DNA of 54,080 bases from Gammaproteobacteria bacterium (GCA_016874535.1 VGUA01000011.1:1-54080), one strand, 5' to 3'. Positions 25,165-34,280 are shown, counted from the stretch's first letter. Notes: generated by a model not told the origin, from the sequence alone. Numbers and translations: made by a program.

Positions 25165-26910
25165 ATGACACAAGGCGCAGACTCCACCCGGCTGTACCTG
25201 CGTCTGCTGACGCAGGTACGACCCCACCGCACCATTTTCCTCGCTTCGCTGCTCGGCATGATTGCCCTTGCCGCGACGGAGTGGATCCTGCCCGCGCTGC
25301 TCCGTCATCTCGTGGATGAGGAGTTCGGCAAGACGGACAACAGTCTGTCCCTGCTCATTCCCGTGGCGCTGGTCGTCCTCTTTCTCGCGCGGGGCGTGAT
25401 GAGTTACATCGCCACCGTGGGATTGAGCTGGGTCGCACACCGGGTGGTCATGGATCTGCGGGCGCAGATGTTCCGCAAATTGATCGCGCTGCCCACGCCT
25501 TGGTTCGATCAGCGCACGGCCGGCGAAATCGTCTCGCGCTTCACGTTCGACGTGACCCAGGTCGTACAGGCCACCACGCACTGCCTCACGGTGCTGGTGA
25601 AGGACTCCGTGGTGATCCTCGCGCTGGCCGCGTGGATGCTCTACATCAACTGGCGGTTGGCGGTGTTCCTGCTCATCCTTGCGCCGCCGGTGGGATGGGT
25701 GATCCGCAAGGTCTCCGGACGCCTGCGCGAGATGAGCCGGCGCCTGCAGGGCAGCATGGGTCAGGTGAATGCGGTACTCGAGGAGGCACTGGAAGGCAAT
25801 CGCGATATCCGCATCTACGGCGGGGAGGCGTACGAGACCTCACGCTTCGATCGCGCCGTCAATGCCGCGCGCCAGTTCCAGATGAAGGTCATCGGCACCA
25901 ATGCTGCAACCGAGCCGGTGGTGCAATCCCTGATCGCATTGGCTGTCGGCCTGATGATGGTCCTGGCCCTGCGCGAAGCCGCGCAAGGCGTGATGTCGCG
26001 CGGGGATTTCGTGTCCTTCGTCACCGCCACGGCAATGTTGTTGCCACCGGTAAAACGGCTGACCAGCATGAACGAATACCTGCAGCGGGGTCTTGCCGCG
26101 GCCGAGAGCATTTTTGGTCTCATCGACGAGCCTGCCGAGCCCCAGGGAGGCAGGTCGCTCACCAAGGTGAAGGGGAAACTGGAGTTCCGGCACATCAGCA
26201 CCGCCTATGGGGACAAGACCGTGCTGAAGGATCTGGATCTCGTGATCGAGGCCGGCGAATCCGTGGCGCTGGTCGGGCCTTCGGGCGGGGGCAAGACCAC
26301 GCTCGTGAATCTTCTGCCGCGGTTCTACGAGCCGGCCAAGGGCGAGATCCTGCTCGACGGCGAGCCACTCAAACATCTCTCACTGCGTGAACTGCGGCGC
26401 CAGATTGCCTACGTCGGGCAGCAGGTGGTGCTGTTCAACGACACGCTCTACAACAACATCGCCTATGGCGCCCTGCGCGACGTGCCGCGCGAGCACGTGC
26501 TGGCTGCCGCGCGCGCCGCGTTCGTGACCGAATTCGTGGAGACCCTGCCGCAGGGCTTTGAGACGGAGATCGGCGACAACGGGCTGCGCCTCTCGGGTGG
26601 TCAGCGCCAGCGCCTCGCCATCGCGCGCGCCCTGCTCAAGAATGCGCCCATCCTGATTCTCGACGAGGCGACGTCGGCACTCGATTCCGAGTCAGAACGC
26701 CGTATCCAGGAGGCGCTTGGCGTGCTGCGCCAAGGGCGCACCTGTCTCATCGTGGCGCACCGGCTGTCGACCATCGAGGGTGTGGATCGGGTGCTGGTGC
26801 TGGATCAGGGCCGCCTCGTCGAACAGGGCACTCACGCCAGCCTCATCCGCCAGGGTGGGCTGTATGCCCGGCTGCATTCAATGCAGCACCAGGGGGCACT
26901 GCCAGCGTAG
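25165..26910 (+). CDS. msbA: MsbA-type ABC exporter (lipid A flippase family)
   Basis: This 581-residue half-transporter fuses a six-helix membrane domain (about 1-310) to an ATPase domain. Walker A is GPSGGGKTT near 371, the Q-loop is in IAYVGQQVVLFN, the signature LSGGQRQRLAIARALL is near 476, and Walker B with the following glutamate is ILILDEATSALD. Length and sequence suit MsbA, which flips lipid A-core across the inner membrane, but no lpxK is adjacent, so another lipid or drug substrate is possible. I chose the ATG at 25165; 45 nt of open frame precede it. Its last 68 nt overlap the convergent tauD-like gene. Confidence 0.88.
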   Translation: MTQGADSTRLYLRLLTQVRPHRTIFLASLLGMIALAATEWILPALLRHLVDEEFGKTDNSLSLLIPVALVVLFLARGVMSYIATVGLSWVAHRVVMDLRAQMFRKLIALPTPWFDQRTAGEIVSRFTFDVTQVVQATTHCLTVLVKDSVVILALAAWMLYINWRLAVFLLILAPPVGWVIRKVSGRLREMSRRLQGSMGQVNAVLEEALEGNRDIRIYGGEAYETSRFDRAVNAARQFQMKVIGTNAATEPVVQSLIALAVGLMMVLALREAAQGVMSRGDFVSFVTATAMLLPPVKRLTSMNEYLQRGLAAAESIFGLIDEPAEPQGGRSLTKVKGKLEFRHISTAYGDKTVLKDLDLVIEAGESVALVGPSGGGKTTLVNLLPRFYEPAKGEILLDGEPLKHLSLRELRRQIAYVGQQVVLFNDTLYNNIAYGALRDVPREHVLAAARAAFVTEFVETLPQGFETEIGDNGLRLSGGQRQRLAIARALLKNAPILILDEATSALDSESERRIQEALGVLRQGRTCLIVAHRLSTIEGVDRVLVLDQGRLVEQGTHASLIRQGGLYARLHSMQHQGALPA

Positions 26911-27751
26911 TCACGCGCCGCAGGTCACGCTTCTGGTGGGTGTCATCAAACGGCCGCGCGCGATGCATGGTCTGCAGGTTGTCCCAGATCACGAGATCTC
27001 CCGCTCGCCATTGATGGCTGTAGACGTATCGGCTTTGCGTGGCGTGCTCCATCAGATCCAGCAGCAGCAGCCGGCCTTCCGGCAGCGACCAGCCGAGAAT
27101 GCGCGAGACATGGGAAGCGAGATACAGCGCCTTGCGCCCGGTCACCGGATTGGTGCGCACCAGCGGCTGCACCACGCCTTTCAATTTTTCCGCTTCTTCC
27201 GCCGAGAATTCAAAACCGAGCACCTGTCGCGAATAGGCGATCGAATGGTGTGCCTGCAATGGCTCCAGCAAAGCCTTGCGGGCGGGATCGAGATCGTCCC
27301 AGGCTGCCCGCATGTCGGCGAATTCGGTGGGGGGCGCGTCCGGCGCAATGGCGCGCGCCGAGAGCAGTGAGTAGCGGCCCGGCGGCTCGACGAAGGAAGC
27401 ATCCGTATGCCAAAGCCGATTGGCGAGCCCGTATTGCCGGCGGCGATCATCGGCCGGCAGGACTTCGCCGGCTTCGTCGAGATTGGAGATGTCCGTCAGC
27501 GCTTCATTGCCAAAGCGATTGCCGGTCATGGCCGAGATGCCGGTCTTGCTGTGGAGCGCGCCATCGAGGCGCTGGGCAAAGGCAAGCTGCGAGGCATCGT
27601 CGAGTCGTTGGTCATGAAACACGAGCACGGCATGTTCGTGCATGCCCTGCCGGATGGCAGCCAGGGTTGCGGCATCTTCCACGCTGCGCAGGTCCAGCGG
27701 ACTCGCCTCGGCAGCGTACAGGGGATGCAGTGGACGAAAGGTGGGTGACAT
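26843..27751 (-). CDS. TauD/TfdA-family Fe(II)/2-oxoglutarate dioxygenase
   Basis: This 302-residue enzyme has the facial triad His115-x-Asp117 (LWHTDASF) and a distal His near 263 (DNLQTMHRARPFD), plus the 2-oxoglutarate-binding Arg in LRRVTTLAV. It resembles the taurine/2,4-D dioxygenase group, which hydroxylates small substrates and often releases sulfite or an alcohol. GAGGTG lies 6 nt before the ATG at 27751. It is divergent from the alpha/beta hydrolase gene (96 bp apart), and the two may act in one pathway. The substrate is unknown. Confidence 0.9.
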   Translation of the reverse strand: MSPTFRPLHPLYAAEASPLDLRSVEDAATLAAIRQGMHEHAVLVFHDQRLDDASQLAFAQRLDGALHSKTGISAMTGNRFGNEALTDISNLDEAGEVLPADDRRRQYGLANRLWHTDASFVEPPGRYSLLSARAIAPDAPPTEFADMRAAWDDLDPARKALLEPLQAHHSIAYSRQVLGFEFSAEEAEKLKGVVQPLVRTNPVTGRKALYLASHVSRILGWSLPEGRLLLLDLMEHATQSRYVYSHQWRAGDLVIWDNLQTMHRARPFDDTHQKRDLRRVTTLAVPPGAALNAAGHTAHPGG

Positions 27752-27847
27752 GGCGGCACCTCGTGCGGGAAAGCCTGCTCGAAGCATAGGCCAAAATCCC
27801 CCGGTTGGCGTAAAGTCGAGGCTCCCCTTCCTCACGAGAGCATCGCC

Positions 27848-28705
27848 ATGCAGGCCTACACGGACATCTGGTACACCGCCGCGGACGGCCTGAAACTCCA
27901 TGCCCGTGACTATCCTCACGCGTCACCCCGGGCCACGGTGTTCTGCATGCATGGGCTTTCGCGCAATGCCGCCGATTTCGCCGAACTCGCCGAGGCATTG
28001 CAGGCCGACTATCGGGTGATTGCCGTGGACCAGCGCGGCCGTGGCGAATCCGCTTGGGATCCGGAACCCCTCAACTACAATCCACTCGTCTATGTGCGCG
28101 ACATGTACACCCTGCTGGATTCGCTTTCGCTGTCCAGCGTGATGGCCATCGGCACCTCGATGGGCGGCATCATGAGCATGATCATGTCCGCCATGCAGCC
28201 CCAGCGTTTCCGTGCGGTGGTGTTGAATGACATCGGCCCGGTGATCGACCCGCGCGGGCTGGACCGCATCCGCAGCTATGTGGGCAAGGTGCCTCCGGTG
28301 GATTCCTGGGCCGCGGCAGAAGCGCGGGCGCAGGCCTTGAACGGCCACGTGTTTCCGCACTGGAAGCAGGAGGACTGGCAGCGCTTCGCGCGCAAGATCT
28401 ACCAAGAAGGCCCGGATGGCGTGCCGAGACTGGCACACGATCCGGCTATCGCCCAGAGTCTGCAAAAGGATCCGGATGCGCCAACGCCGGATCTGTGGCC
28501 GGCTTTTGCGGGCCTTGCCAACATTCCGACCCTGGTCATCCGTGGTGAAACCTCGGACATCCTCGCGCCGGATTGTGTGGCGGAGATGCAGCAACGCAAG
28601 CCGGATCTGAAAGTGGTGGAGGTGCCCGGCGTGGGCCATGCCCCCATGCTGGATGAGCCTGTTGCGCGGCGCGCCGTGCTCGATTTTCTCGCTGCCCACG
28701 CCTGA
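27848..28705 (+). CDS. Alpha/beta hydrolase
   Basis: This is a 285-residue alpha/beta-hydrolase-fold enzyme. The oxyanion-hole HG is in CMHGLSRNAADF, the nucleophile elbow is GTSMG (Ser104), and the catalytic His is in GVGHAPMLDEP near the C-terminus. MGVDQRG-like DQRGRGESAW is typical of 3-oxoadipate enol-lactonase and epoxide hydrolase relatives. No membrane or export signal is present. The substrate is unknown. Confidence 0.9.
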   Translation: MQAYTDIWYTAADGLKLHARDYPHASPRATVFCMHGLSRNAADFAELAEALQADYRVIAVDQRGRGESAWDPEPLNYNPLVYVRDMYTLLDSLSLSSVMAIGTSMGGIMSMIMSAMQPQRFRAVVLNDIGPVIDPRGLDRIRSYVGKVPPVDSWAAAEARAQALNGHVFPHWKQEDWQRFARKIYQEGPDGVPRLAHDPAIAQSLQKDPDAPTPDLWPAFAGLANIPTLVIRGETSDILAPDCVAEMQQRKPDLKVVEVPGVGHAPMLDEPVARRAVLDFLAAHA

Positions 28706-28763
28706 GCGCGCTCACCACGTGACCGGGTGGCTCATGCAGCCATCCGGTTCCTCGAGCCGGAGA

Positions 28764-29408
28764 TCAGGGCTTCCAGTTGAGGAAGTTGCGCAGCAACTGC
28801 AGCCCTGCGGCGGCGCTCTTCTCGGGATGGAACTGGGTGGCAAAGACCGGGCCGCTGGCAATCGCGGCGGTGAAGGTGTCGATGTAGTGGGTGCGGCCGA
28901 GAGTCAGGCCTTCGTCCCCGGGAACCACGTAGTAGCTGTGCACGAAATAGAAGCGGGTGCCGCTCGGCACGCCGGTCGTCACCGGATGCTCGCGCGTCCA
29001 GTGCACTTCGTTCCAGCCCATGTGCGGAATCTTGCGCGGTGTGCCGTCAGGGCCCGGCCCGGCATCCGCGCGGAAGCGTCGCACTTGTCCCGCGAAAGCC
29101 CCCAGGCAAGCGGTGCCTCCATCCTCGTCGCTGTGCTGCATGAGCGATTGCAGGCCGAGGCAGATCCCGAAGAAGGGCCGCGTGCGCAGGCACTCCTGCA
29201 GTACGCCCACGAGGTCGTGCTCGCGTAGGCGCTGCATGCAGTCACCGATGGCTCCCTGGCCCGGGAACACGACCCGGTCCGAGCTGCGCAGCAACGCGTG
29301 ATCATCCGTGACGATGACCTCATGCGCGCCGTCTGCGGCAGTTTCAACAGCCTTGGCGACGGAGCGCAGATTGCTCCCGCCATAATCGACGACGGCTACA
29401 CGTTGCAT
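28764..29408 (-). CDS. hisH: Imidazole glycerol phosphate synthase, glutaminase subunit
   Basis: This 214-residue class I amidotransferase supplies ammonia to HisF in histidine synthesis. The nucleophile Cys83 lies in GICLGLQ, and the His-Glu pair in ATQFHPEKS. It is 30 bp downstream of hisB on the same strand. hisA and hisF, which usually follow, are absent here: the alpha/beta hydrolase gene converges instead, so the his genes are split. Confidence 0.96.
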   Translation of the reverse strand: MQRVAVVDYGGSNLRSVAKAVETAADGAHEVIVTDDHALLRSSDRVVFPGQGAIGDCMQRLREHDLVGVLQECLRTRPFFGICLGLQSLMQHSDEDGGTACLGAFAGQVRRFRADAGPGPDGTPRKIPHMGWNEVHWTREHPVTTGVPSGTRFYFVHSYYVVPGDEGLTLGRTHYIDTFTAAIASGPVFATQFHPEKSAAAGLQLLRNFLNWKP

Positions 29409-29438
29409 GCGATATCAATCCCCGGGCGACGAAGCGGC

Positions 29439-30032
29439 TCAGAGGCTGCCTTTGGTTGAGGGCATCGCATCCCCCTGCCGGGCATCGTGCTCACAGGCCA
29501 TGCGCAGTGCGCGGCCGAAGGCCTTGAACACCGTCTCGATGATGTGATGGGCATTGCAGCCCCGCAGGGCGTCCGCATGCAGCGTGATGCGGGCATGGTT
29601 GACCAGGCCCTGAAAGAATTCGTGAAAGAGGTCCACATCGAAATCCCCAACCCGCGCGCGCGGAAACTCGACATGGAATTCGAGCCCCGGCCGTCCGGAC
29701 AGGTCGACCACCACGCGCGAAAGCGCTTCATCCAGCGGCACATAGGCGTGGCCGTAACGGCGCAGGCCTTTCTTGTCGCCCCAGGCCTCGGCCAGCGCTT
29801 GGCCCAGCGTGATGCCGATGTCCTCCACCGTGTGGTGGGCATCGATCTCGAGATCGCCCTCGGCCTTGATCTCGATGTCCACCAGACCGTGACGGCAGAC
29901 CTGGTCCAGCATGTGGTCAAGGAATGGCAGTCCGGTATTAAAGATACCGACGCCCGTGCCATCCAGATTGACGCTGGCGGTGATACGGGTTTCCTTGGTG
30001 TTGCGCTCGATGCGTGCGCGGCGTGAGCTCAT
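29439..30032 (-). CDS. hisB: Imidazoleglycerol-phosphate dehydratase
   Basis: This 197-residue monofunctional HisB catalyses the sixth step of histidine synthesis. The duplicated metal-binding motifs are visible as [13 protein letters not shown] with DAHHTVED and NHARITLHA with CNAHHIIE. No N-terminal histidinol-phosphatase domain is fused, unlike enterobacterial HisB. The ATG at 30032 starts the family's [15 protein letters not shown] sequence. Confidence 0.96.
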   Translation of the reverse strand: MSSRRARIERNTKETRITASVNLDGTGVGIFNTGLPFLDHMLDQVCRHGLVDIEIKAEGDLEIDAHHTVEDIGITLGQALAEAWGDKKGLRRYGHAYVPLDEALSRVVVDLSGRPGLEFHVEFPRARVGDFDVDLFHEFFQGLVNHARITLHADALRGCNAHHIIETVFKAFGRALRMACEHDARQGDAMPSTKGSL

Positions 30033-30153
30033 GATCGCTGTCCGGAGGGTGTGACTGAGAGGCCGCAACGATACCACACCCGCGCCCGGACACCGCCGCG
30101 GCCGAAATCGCGAATGGAGTGCTCCCCGCCGTGATAGCGGGCGCAGGCGAAAG

Positions 30154-30189
30154 CTCCGTGGGTCCGCGCGCGAGCGCGCACCCACGGAG
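30154..30189 (-). terminator. Strong hairpin downstream of the Trx-like selenoprotein gene
   Basis: CTCCGTGGGT (30154-30163) pairs perfectly with ACCCACGGAG (30180-30189), and the centre adds GCGCGC pairs. It begins 8 nt after the selenoprotein stop on the minus strand. No T tract follows, so if it terminates it is not a classical intrinsic terminator; it may instead protect the 3' end. Confidence 0.5.
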
Positions 30190-30196
30190 TGTCGGC

Positions 30197-31375
30197 TCAG
30201 CTTACCGGTGCGAGATCCGGCTCCAGATAGAACGGAGCGTCGCCCAGAGCATCTACCGCCGCCCAGAAGCCGGGCCCGGCATTGAGCTCACCGATGCTGC
30301 CCGGGTCGAGCATCATGGCCTGGCGGCGATAGTTCCATTTCTCCGGACACAGCTGTACGGCGGCATCAAAGTGATGCTTGGCGCGCGCCAGCGCTCCTTG
30401 CGCAAACAGATGCCGGCCAAGCCGGACATGGGTTGCCGCGAGAACGTCGTTACGGGCCGGGCCACGCAAGCGCTTGCGCACTTCTTCAGGCGGCAGCGCA
30501 TAAGGGCTAGCCGTGCCCCGCCGCACCCAGTCCCGCAGTGCATTCACGTACGCGTCGCGCAGGGCCATGCCCCGCTGCACATCCGGCTCCGGGATTTCGA
30601 AGGTCTCCCGGTTCATCACCTTCACCATGTCGGCAGTGCCTGCCGATTCCGGCGGGCGCACGATCCGGCCCTGTTCGTCGATCCAGACGCCCTGCGGCAC
30701 GTTGACCATGCCATAGAGATCCGCCACCACGTGGTTCTCATCAATGAGACAGGGATAGGTGGGCGGGGCCTGTTTCGCCCACAGCTCAGGCGACCAGCCC
30801 ATGAGGCGCGCCAGCATCTCCGGACGTTCCTGGCAATCGGCCGCGCGAATCTTGGCCTCTACCGCTGCCCGGCCGCCCGTATCGAGCGCCACCGCGATGA
30901 TTTCCAGTCCCTGATTCTTGAGTTCTGCATACACTGCCTGCCACACGGACAGATCAAAGCTGCAGCCTCAGTAGGAGCCCCAGGAATAGAGAAAGACCTT
31001 CTTGCCGCGATAGTCGGACAGCGAATGCAGCTTGCCGTCGAGATCGGGCAGGGTGAAGTCCGGGGCTTCCAGCGAAAACAGCGCATCGCGCCGCGTATTC
31101 ACGCTGGCGCCGTAGGCACGGAGGTTGCCGGCCGCCTCGTGTAGCTCGGGTTGCCCCTGATGAGCGGCGAAGGCGGACAGATCCACCCGGCCTTCCGCAT
31201 CCACCCAGTCGGCCTGGGTGCGGACGCAGGCGTCGCCCTGACACAGCCCCACGTCTTCGAGCTTCCAGCCGGTGGCGCTCGCGAGGTCGGTGGGCGACAG
31301 CCACACATGGCCTCCCCGCTCGAGGGCTCCCGGCACGACCGTCGTCCGGTCGCCGTAGAGTATGGTCACACTCAT
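30197..31375 (-). CDS. Thioredoxin/peroxiredoxin-fold selenoprotein (UGA = Sec136)
   Basis: Two abutting same-frame open frames, 31375-30971 and 30967-30197, join across TGA at 30970-30968 into one 392-residue protein. The Trx/AhpC-TSA domain starts near residue 105 ([21 protein letters not shown]) and the redox site reads [16 protein letters not shown]. From family knowledge, cysteine relatives have a Cys where U136 stands, followed by Gly-Cys. The fold continues without interruption after the UGA ([13 protein letters not shown]), and a TPR-like C-terminal segment follows ([20 protein letters not shown]). CAGGAG precedes the ATG at 31375. selA, selB and tRNA-Sec are 12-17 kb away, and a hairpin follows the UGA at SECIS spacing. 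The true stop is also UGA (30199-30197). It is probably a thiol-disulfide or peroxide reductase. Confidence 0.88.
30938..30970 (-). promoter_or_regulatory. Candidate SECIS hairpin after the Sec UGA
   Basis: In the mRNA, UGA is followed by 15 nt and then CUGUC-CGUGU-GGCAG (coordinates 30952 to 30938), a 5-bp stem with a 5-nt loop containing GU. An outer CUGCA/UGCAG pairing (3-7 and 39-43 nt after UGA) could extend it. Loop distance (about 21 nt) fits bacterial SECIS elements, which bind SelB. The loop is less canonical than that of the AhpD-like gene. Confidence 0.6.
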
Positions 31376-31445
31376 GGTGAACTCCTGATTCATGAATCCA
31401 CCGGCAGTGTACCCATGAAATCAGGTGGCGCCACAGCTTTCCCGG

Positions 31446-31614
31446 ATCAATGATCAGTGGCGAATCGTGTTTCGATGGCAATCCGGTCAAGCTTTCGACG
31501 TTGCAGTGCTCGATTACCACTAAAAATCCGACATTCATGACCAAGCGAACCCAAAAACAGCCGGCGAACCCCTTCCACCCCGGGGAGATTCTCCTCGAGG
31601 AGTTTCTTGAGCCC
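31446..31614 (+). pseudogene. Remnant of a higBA toxin-antitoxin module
   Basis: On the plus strand, 31446-31523 encodes the tail of a HigB/RelE-type toxin (INDQWRIVFRWQSG then VLDYH and stop), which matches the family's IRINDQWRICFRW...DYH ending. After 13 nt an ATG at 31537 opens a HigA antitoxin start (NPFHPGEILLEEFLEP), which breaks off at about 31614. The toxin lacks its first two thirds and the antitoxin lacks its helix-turn-helix. Both ends are recombination breakpoints, and the right one lies inside a response regulator gene. Confidence 0.8.
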
Positions 31615-31899
31615 AGCGCCTCGACCCCGGCCGGTGAGCATGACGATGGGCACCTCGCTGCGTTGGCGCACGGCACGCGCGATAGCCACGCCATCGTCGT
31701 TGGGCAGCCCGAGATCGAGCACCAGTGCCGCGCAGCGCTTGTCATCGACGAGCGCAAAGATTTCCTCGCGCGTCAGGGCCGAGGCCGTCTCAAAACCATT
31801 CTGGCGCAGGGAAGTGATGACCCGGGTGCGCACCACAGGGTCGTCCTCCACCACCAGGATGGCAGGCGTACCCGTACCGTTGATCCGCGCAGTCGTCAT
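31615..31899 (-). pseudogene. Truncated response regulator (receiver domain only, C-terminus lost)
   Basis: The minus-strand frame from the ATG at 31899 (GAGG upstream) encodes a receiver domain: acidic pair VEDD, phospho-acceptor LDLGLPNDDG and switch VPIVMLTGRG. Right after this, where a domain should continue to the conserved Lys (KPF), the reading frame enters the antisense of the higA remnant and runs to 31447. The conserved Lys and the last helices are missing, so phospho-signalling is unlikely. It was probably the partner of the histidine-kinase-like gene upstream. Confidence 0.75.
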
Positions 31900-31940
31900 G
31901 CCATGCACCTCAGGGGCGGTAGTTCATCCGGCAGAAGCTC

Positions 31941-32606
31941 TCAGCCGGGTACGCCGCAGTCCACCAGTATCCGCATGCATCCTGTCCGCGGGGTTTCGAT
32001 GTGTACGCCGAGCGCCTCCAGCGCCGGCTTGGCCTCTGCCAAGGCCAATTGACAGGGATGGTGTCCCAGACGCGAAGAATTTGCCGTGTCCTCACGCACA
32101 TTATCAAGTGAAAGCTCGAACAGTAGCGGCCTCCCACCCTCGGGCTGGAGTACGGCGCAATGCAGGGGCAGCTGGTTGCCATGCTGTCGGCGCAAGGCGA
32201 CGGCGGCACACATCAGGGCCGACTGCAGGGTATCGCGGTCCACGCGAACGGAAAGTGTCGGGGTGTCTTCTGCCACGCCAGTGGCGTCGAGGTCGGCCGT
32301 GGCTGCGAGATTTTCCAGCACACAGGTGAGGTCGAAAGGTTCCAGCGGAAAAAGGTGCGCCGATGCGCCCCCCGCAAGCGGCATCTCGCCCAGAGCGAGC
32401 AGGTTCAGCGCTGCGCTGATTCCCTGGGCACCCGCGCAGGCGTGTGCCACGGCCTCCCGTGCACGTGAGAGCGCTGCCTCATCCACGGGGGCTTCCAGAT
32501 CACTGGCCGCGCCAAACATCACGCTGAGCACGTTGTTCAGTGCGTGAGCCACACCGCCGGACAGGCTCGCGACCGTGGGCGGCACGAGTTCGTCCTTACC
32601 ATTCAT
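31941..32606 (-). CDS. Histidine-kinase-like protein, degenerate
   Basis: This 221-residue protein opens with a dimerisation/phospho-acceptor helix like those of hybrid-type sensor kinases (LSGGVAHALNNVLSVMFG; compare GGIAHDFNNLL), including the H-box His. The later part has a DxxxLQxALM segment reminiscent of the N box, but no clear G boxes, so an active ATPase domain is doubtful. There is no sensor or membrane segment. It is 41 bp upstream of the truncated receiver gene. It may be a phosphotransfer protein or a decaying kinase. Confidence 0.55.
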   Translation of the reverse strand: MNGKDELVPPTVASLSGGVAHALNNVLSVMFGAASDLEAPVDEAALSRAREAVAHACAGAQGISAALNLLALGEMPLAGGASAHLFPLEPFDLTCVLENLAATADLDATGVAEDTPTLSVRVDRDTLQSALMCAAVALRRQHGNQLPLHCAVLQPEGGRPLLFELSLDNVREDTANSSRLGHHPCQLALAEAKPALEALGVHIETPRTGCMRILVDCGVPG

Positions 32607-32918
32607 AGGCCACGTGCCCTGTCATGCTTGGGAGTTGCAGTCTAAGCGAAGTCGGCCACCGGAAACTTGATCCCGGTCGCAACTGGAACTCCGGGAAAAT
32701 CGGGTACCGGGACCGGGGAGCCCTTCCATTACCCCAGCGCGCACCACGATAGGCCGCCAATCCGGTTCCCGCCCCACTTTGAGTGCGAGCCCACGGGCAT
32801 GAAGCCGCCCGCCACGTCGCGATCCCGCGCCCGGTGCTGGTGCAGCCGTCGCTGGCACGATCCCTGCTGAAGCTGCATCAGGACCCGCATCAGAACCCGT
32901 AACTCCAGGACTGTCCCC
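32607..32918. other. Intergenic region between the kinase-like gene and the GS-like gene
   Basis: This is about 310 bp of divergent intergenic DNA. CAGGA lies 8-12 nt before the GS-like ATG. I see no gene, strong palindrome or clear promoter consensus in it. Confidence 0.5.
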
Positions 32919-34280
32919 ATGAATTCGAACGAACACGCAACGCCTTCCGTACAGCAGCAGGAACTCGCCGCGGCCGGTGTGGAGTACCTGCTGCCGAGCT
33001 ATGTCGATCTGCATGGCATCCCCAAGTCCAAGATGGTGCCACTCAGCCATTACGGGCGGATGATGGGTGGATCAGAGCTGTGCACGGGAGCAGCGCTCGA
33101 AGGCATTCCCCAGGACGTGAGCGAGGAAGAAGTCGCCTCGCATCCGGATCCGGATTCCTGCCGGGTGCTGCCCTGGAATTCCAAGGTGGCCTGGTTCGCT
33201 TCCGATCTGTGGTGCCGGGGTGAACCCTTCAGCGCTTGCAGTCGCAACATCCTCAAACGCGCGGTCAGCCGGGCCGCGGACATGGGCTACGCGATGAAGC
33301 TTGGCGTGGAGGCCGAATTCTTCGTCCTGCAGGACACTCCGGATGGCGGCTACGCGCCGCTGTCGGCGCGGCATCATCTCGAAAAGCCCGCCTATGACGT
33401 GGCGCGCCTGATGGACAATTTTCCCTGGATCTCCAACCTCGTCGCGGCCATGAACAAGCTCGGCTGGGGCGTGTATTCGTTCGACCATGAAGACGGAATC
33501 GGTCAGTTCGAGATCGACTTCAACTATTTCGATGTGCTGGCGATGGCGGACAACTACGTCTTCTTCCGGTGGATGGCGAATGAAATCGCCCGTCAGGCCG
33601 GTGGCTTTGCGACCTTCATGCCCAAGCCTTACGGCGATCGCGCCGGCAGTGGCGCGCACTTCAACGTCTCGCTGGCCGACCCGGAGACCGGGCGGAATCT
33701 CTTTGCGGCAGACAACGATCCGCGCGGTTGCGGTCTCAGCCCCCTGGGCTATCACTTCGTGGCGGGCGTACTACGCCACCTGCCTGCGATTTGCGCAGTG
33801 GTTGCGCCCACGGTCAACAGTTACAAGCGCCTCATCCTGCGCGGAAGCATGTCCGGCTTCACCTGGGCACCCGTGTTTCGCTGTTACGGCAACAACAACC
33901 GCACCAATACCATCCGCATCCCGCTCGGCGGCGGACGCATGGAGCTGCGCGCTGCCGACAGCAGCTGCAACCCGTATCTCGGCTCAGCCATGGTGCTGAT
34001 GGCCGGGTTGGAGGGGATTGCGGAAAAACTCGATCCGGGCGATCCCCATCTCGACAACATGTACCTCAAATCGCCTGAGGAGCTCGCGGCCCTTGGTATC
34101 GGCACCTTGCCGCGCAGTCTCGATGAAGCGCTCACCGCGTTTGCCGCAGATCCGTTGTCGAAAGAAGTCTTTGGTCCCGAGATGTACCAGAGCTGGCTGG
34201 ACTACAAGATGCAGGAGTGGACGAGCTACGCCAATCACGTCGGCGACTGGGAGAAGAAGCGCTACCTGAAAATGTTCTGA
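32919..34280 (+). CDS. Glutamine synthetase family ligase (GlnT / gamma-glutamylmethylamide synthetase-like)
   Basis: This 453-residue member of the GS fold has the N-terminal beta-grasp (YLLPSYVDLHGIPKSKMVP) and the catalytic metal/glutamate sites GVEAEFFVL, DHEDGIGQFEID and GSGAHFNVSL. It resembles GlnT and the GMAS enzymes that ligate glutamate to an amine (methylamine, or aniline in TdnQ/AtdA1-type systems) more than the GlnA used for ammonia assimilation. The GlnA adenylylation loop is absent. The next gene overlaps it (TGATG). With an amine-type pathway nearby (Rieske oxygenase, ABC importer), an amine substrate is a reasonable inference. Confidence 0.82.
   Translation: MNSNEHATPSVQQQELAAAGVEYLLPSYVDLHGIPKSKMVPLSHYGRMMGGSELCTGAALEGIPQDVSEEEVASHPDPDSCRVLPWNSKVAWFASDLWCRGEPFSACSRNILKRAVSRAADMGYAMKLGVEAEFFVLQDTPDGGYAPLSARHHLEKPAYDVARLMDNFPWISNLVAAMNKLGWGVYSFDHEDGIGQFEIDFNYFDVLAMADNYVFFRWMANEIARQAGGFATFMPKPYGDRAGSGAHFNVSLADPETGRNLFAADNDPRGCGLSPLGYHFVAGVLRHLPAICAVVAPTVNSYKRLILRGSMSGFTWAPVFRCYGNNNRTNTIRIPLGGGRMELRAADSSCNPYLGSAMVLMAGLEGIAEKLDPGDPHLDNMYLKSPEELAALGIGTLPRSLDEALTAFAADPLSKEVFGPEMYQSWLDYKMQEWTSYANHVGDWEKKRYLKMF

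Noticed and set aside
30197-30946. A separate small redox gene starting at 30946
   Set aside because: No ribosome binding site, and the first residues continue the Trx fold begun upstream of the UGA. It is the second half of the selenoprotein.
31450-32052. 200-residue plus-strand protein starting with the higA head
   Set aside because: Only the first ~26 residues after 31537 are HigA-like; the rest is antisense to the receiver and kinase-like genes.
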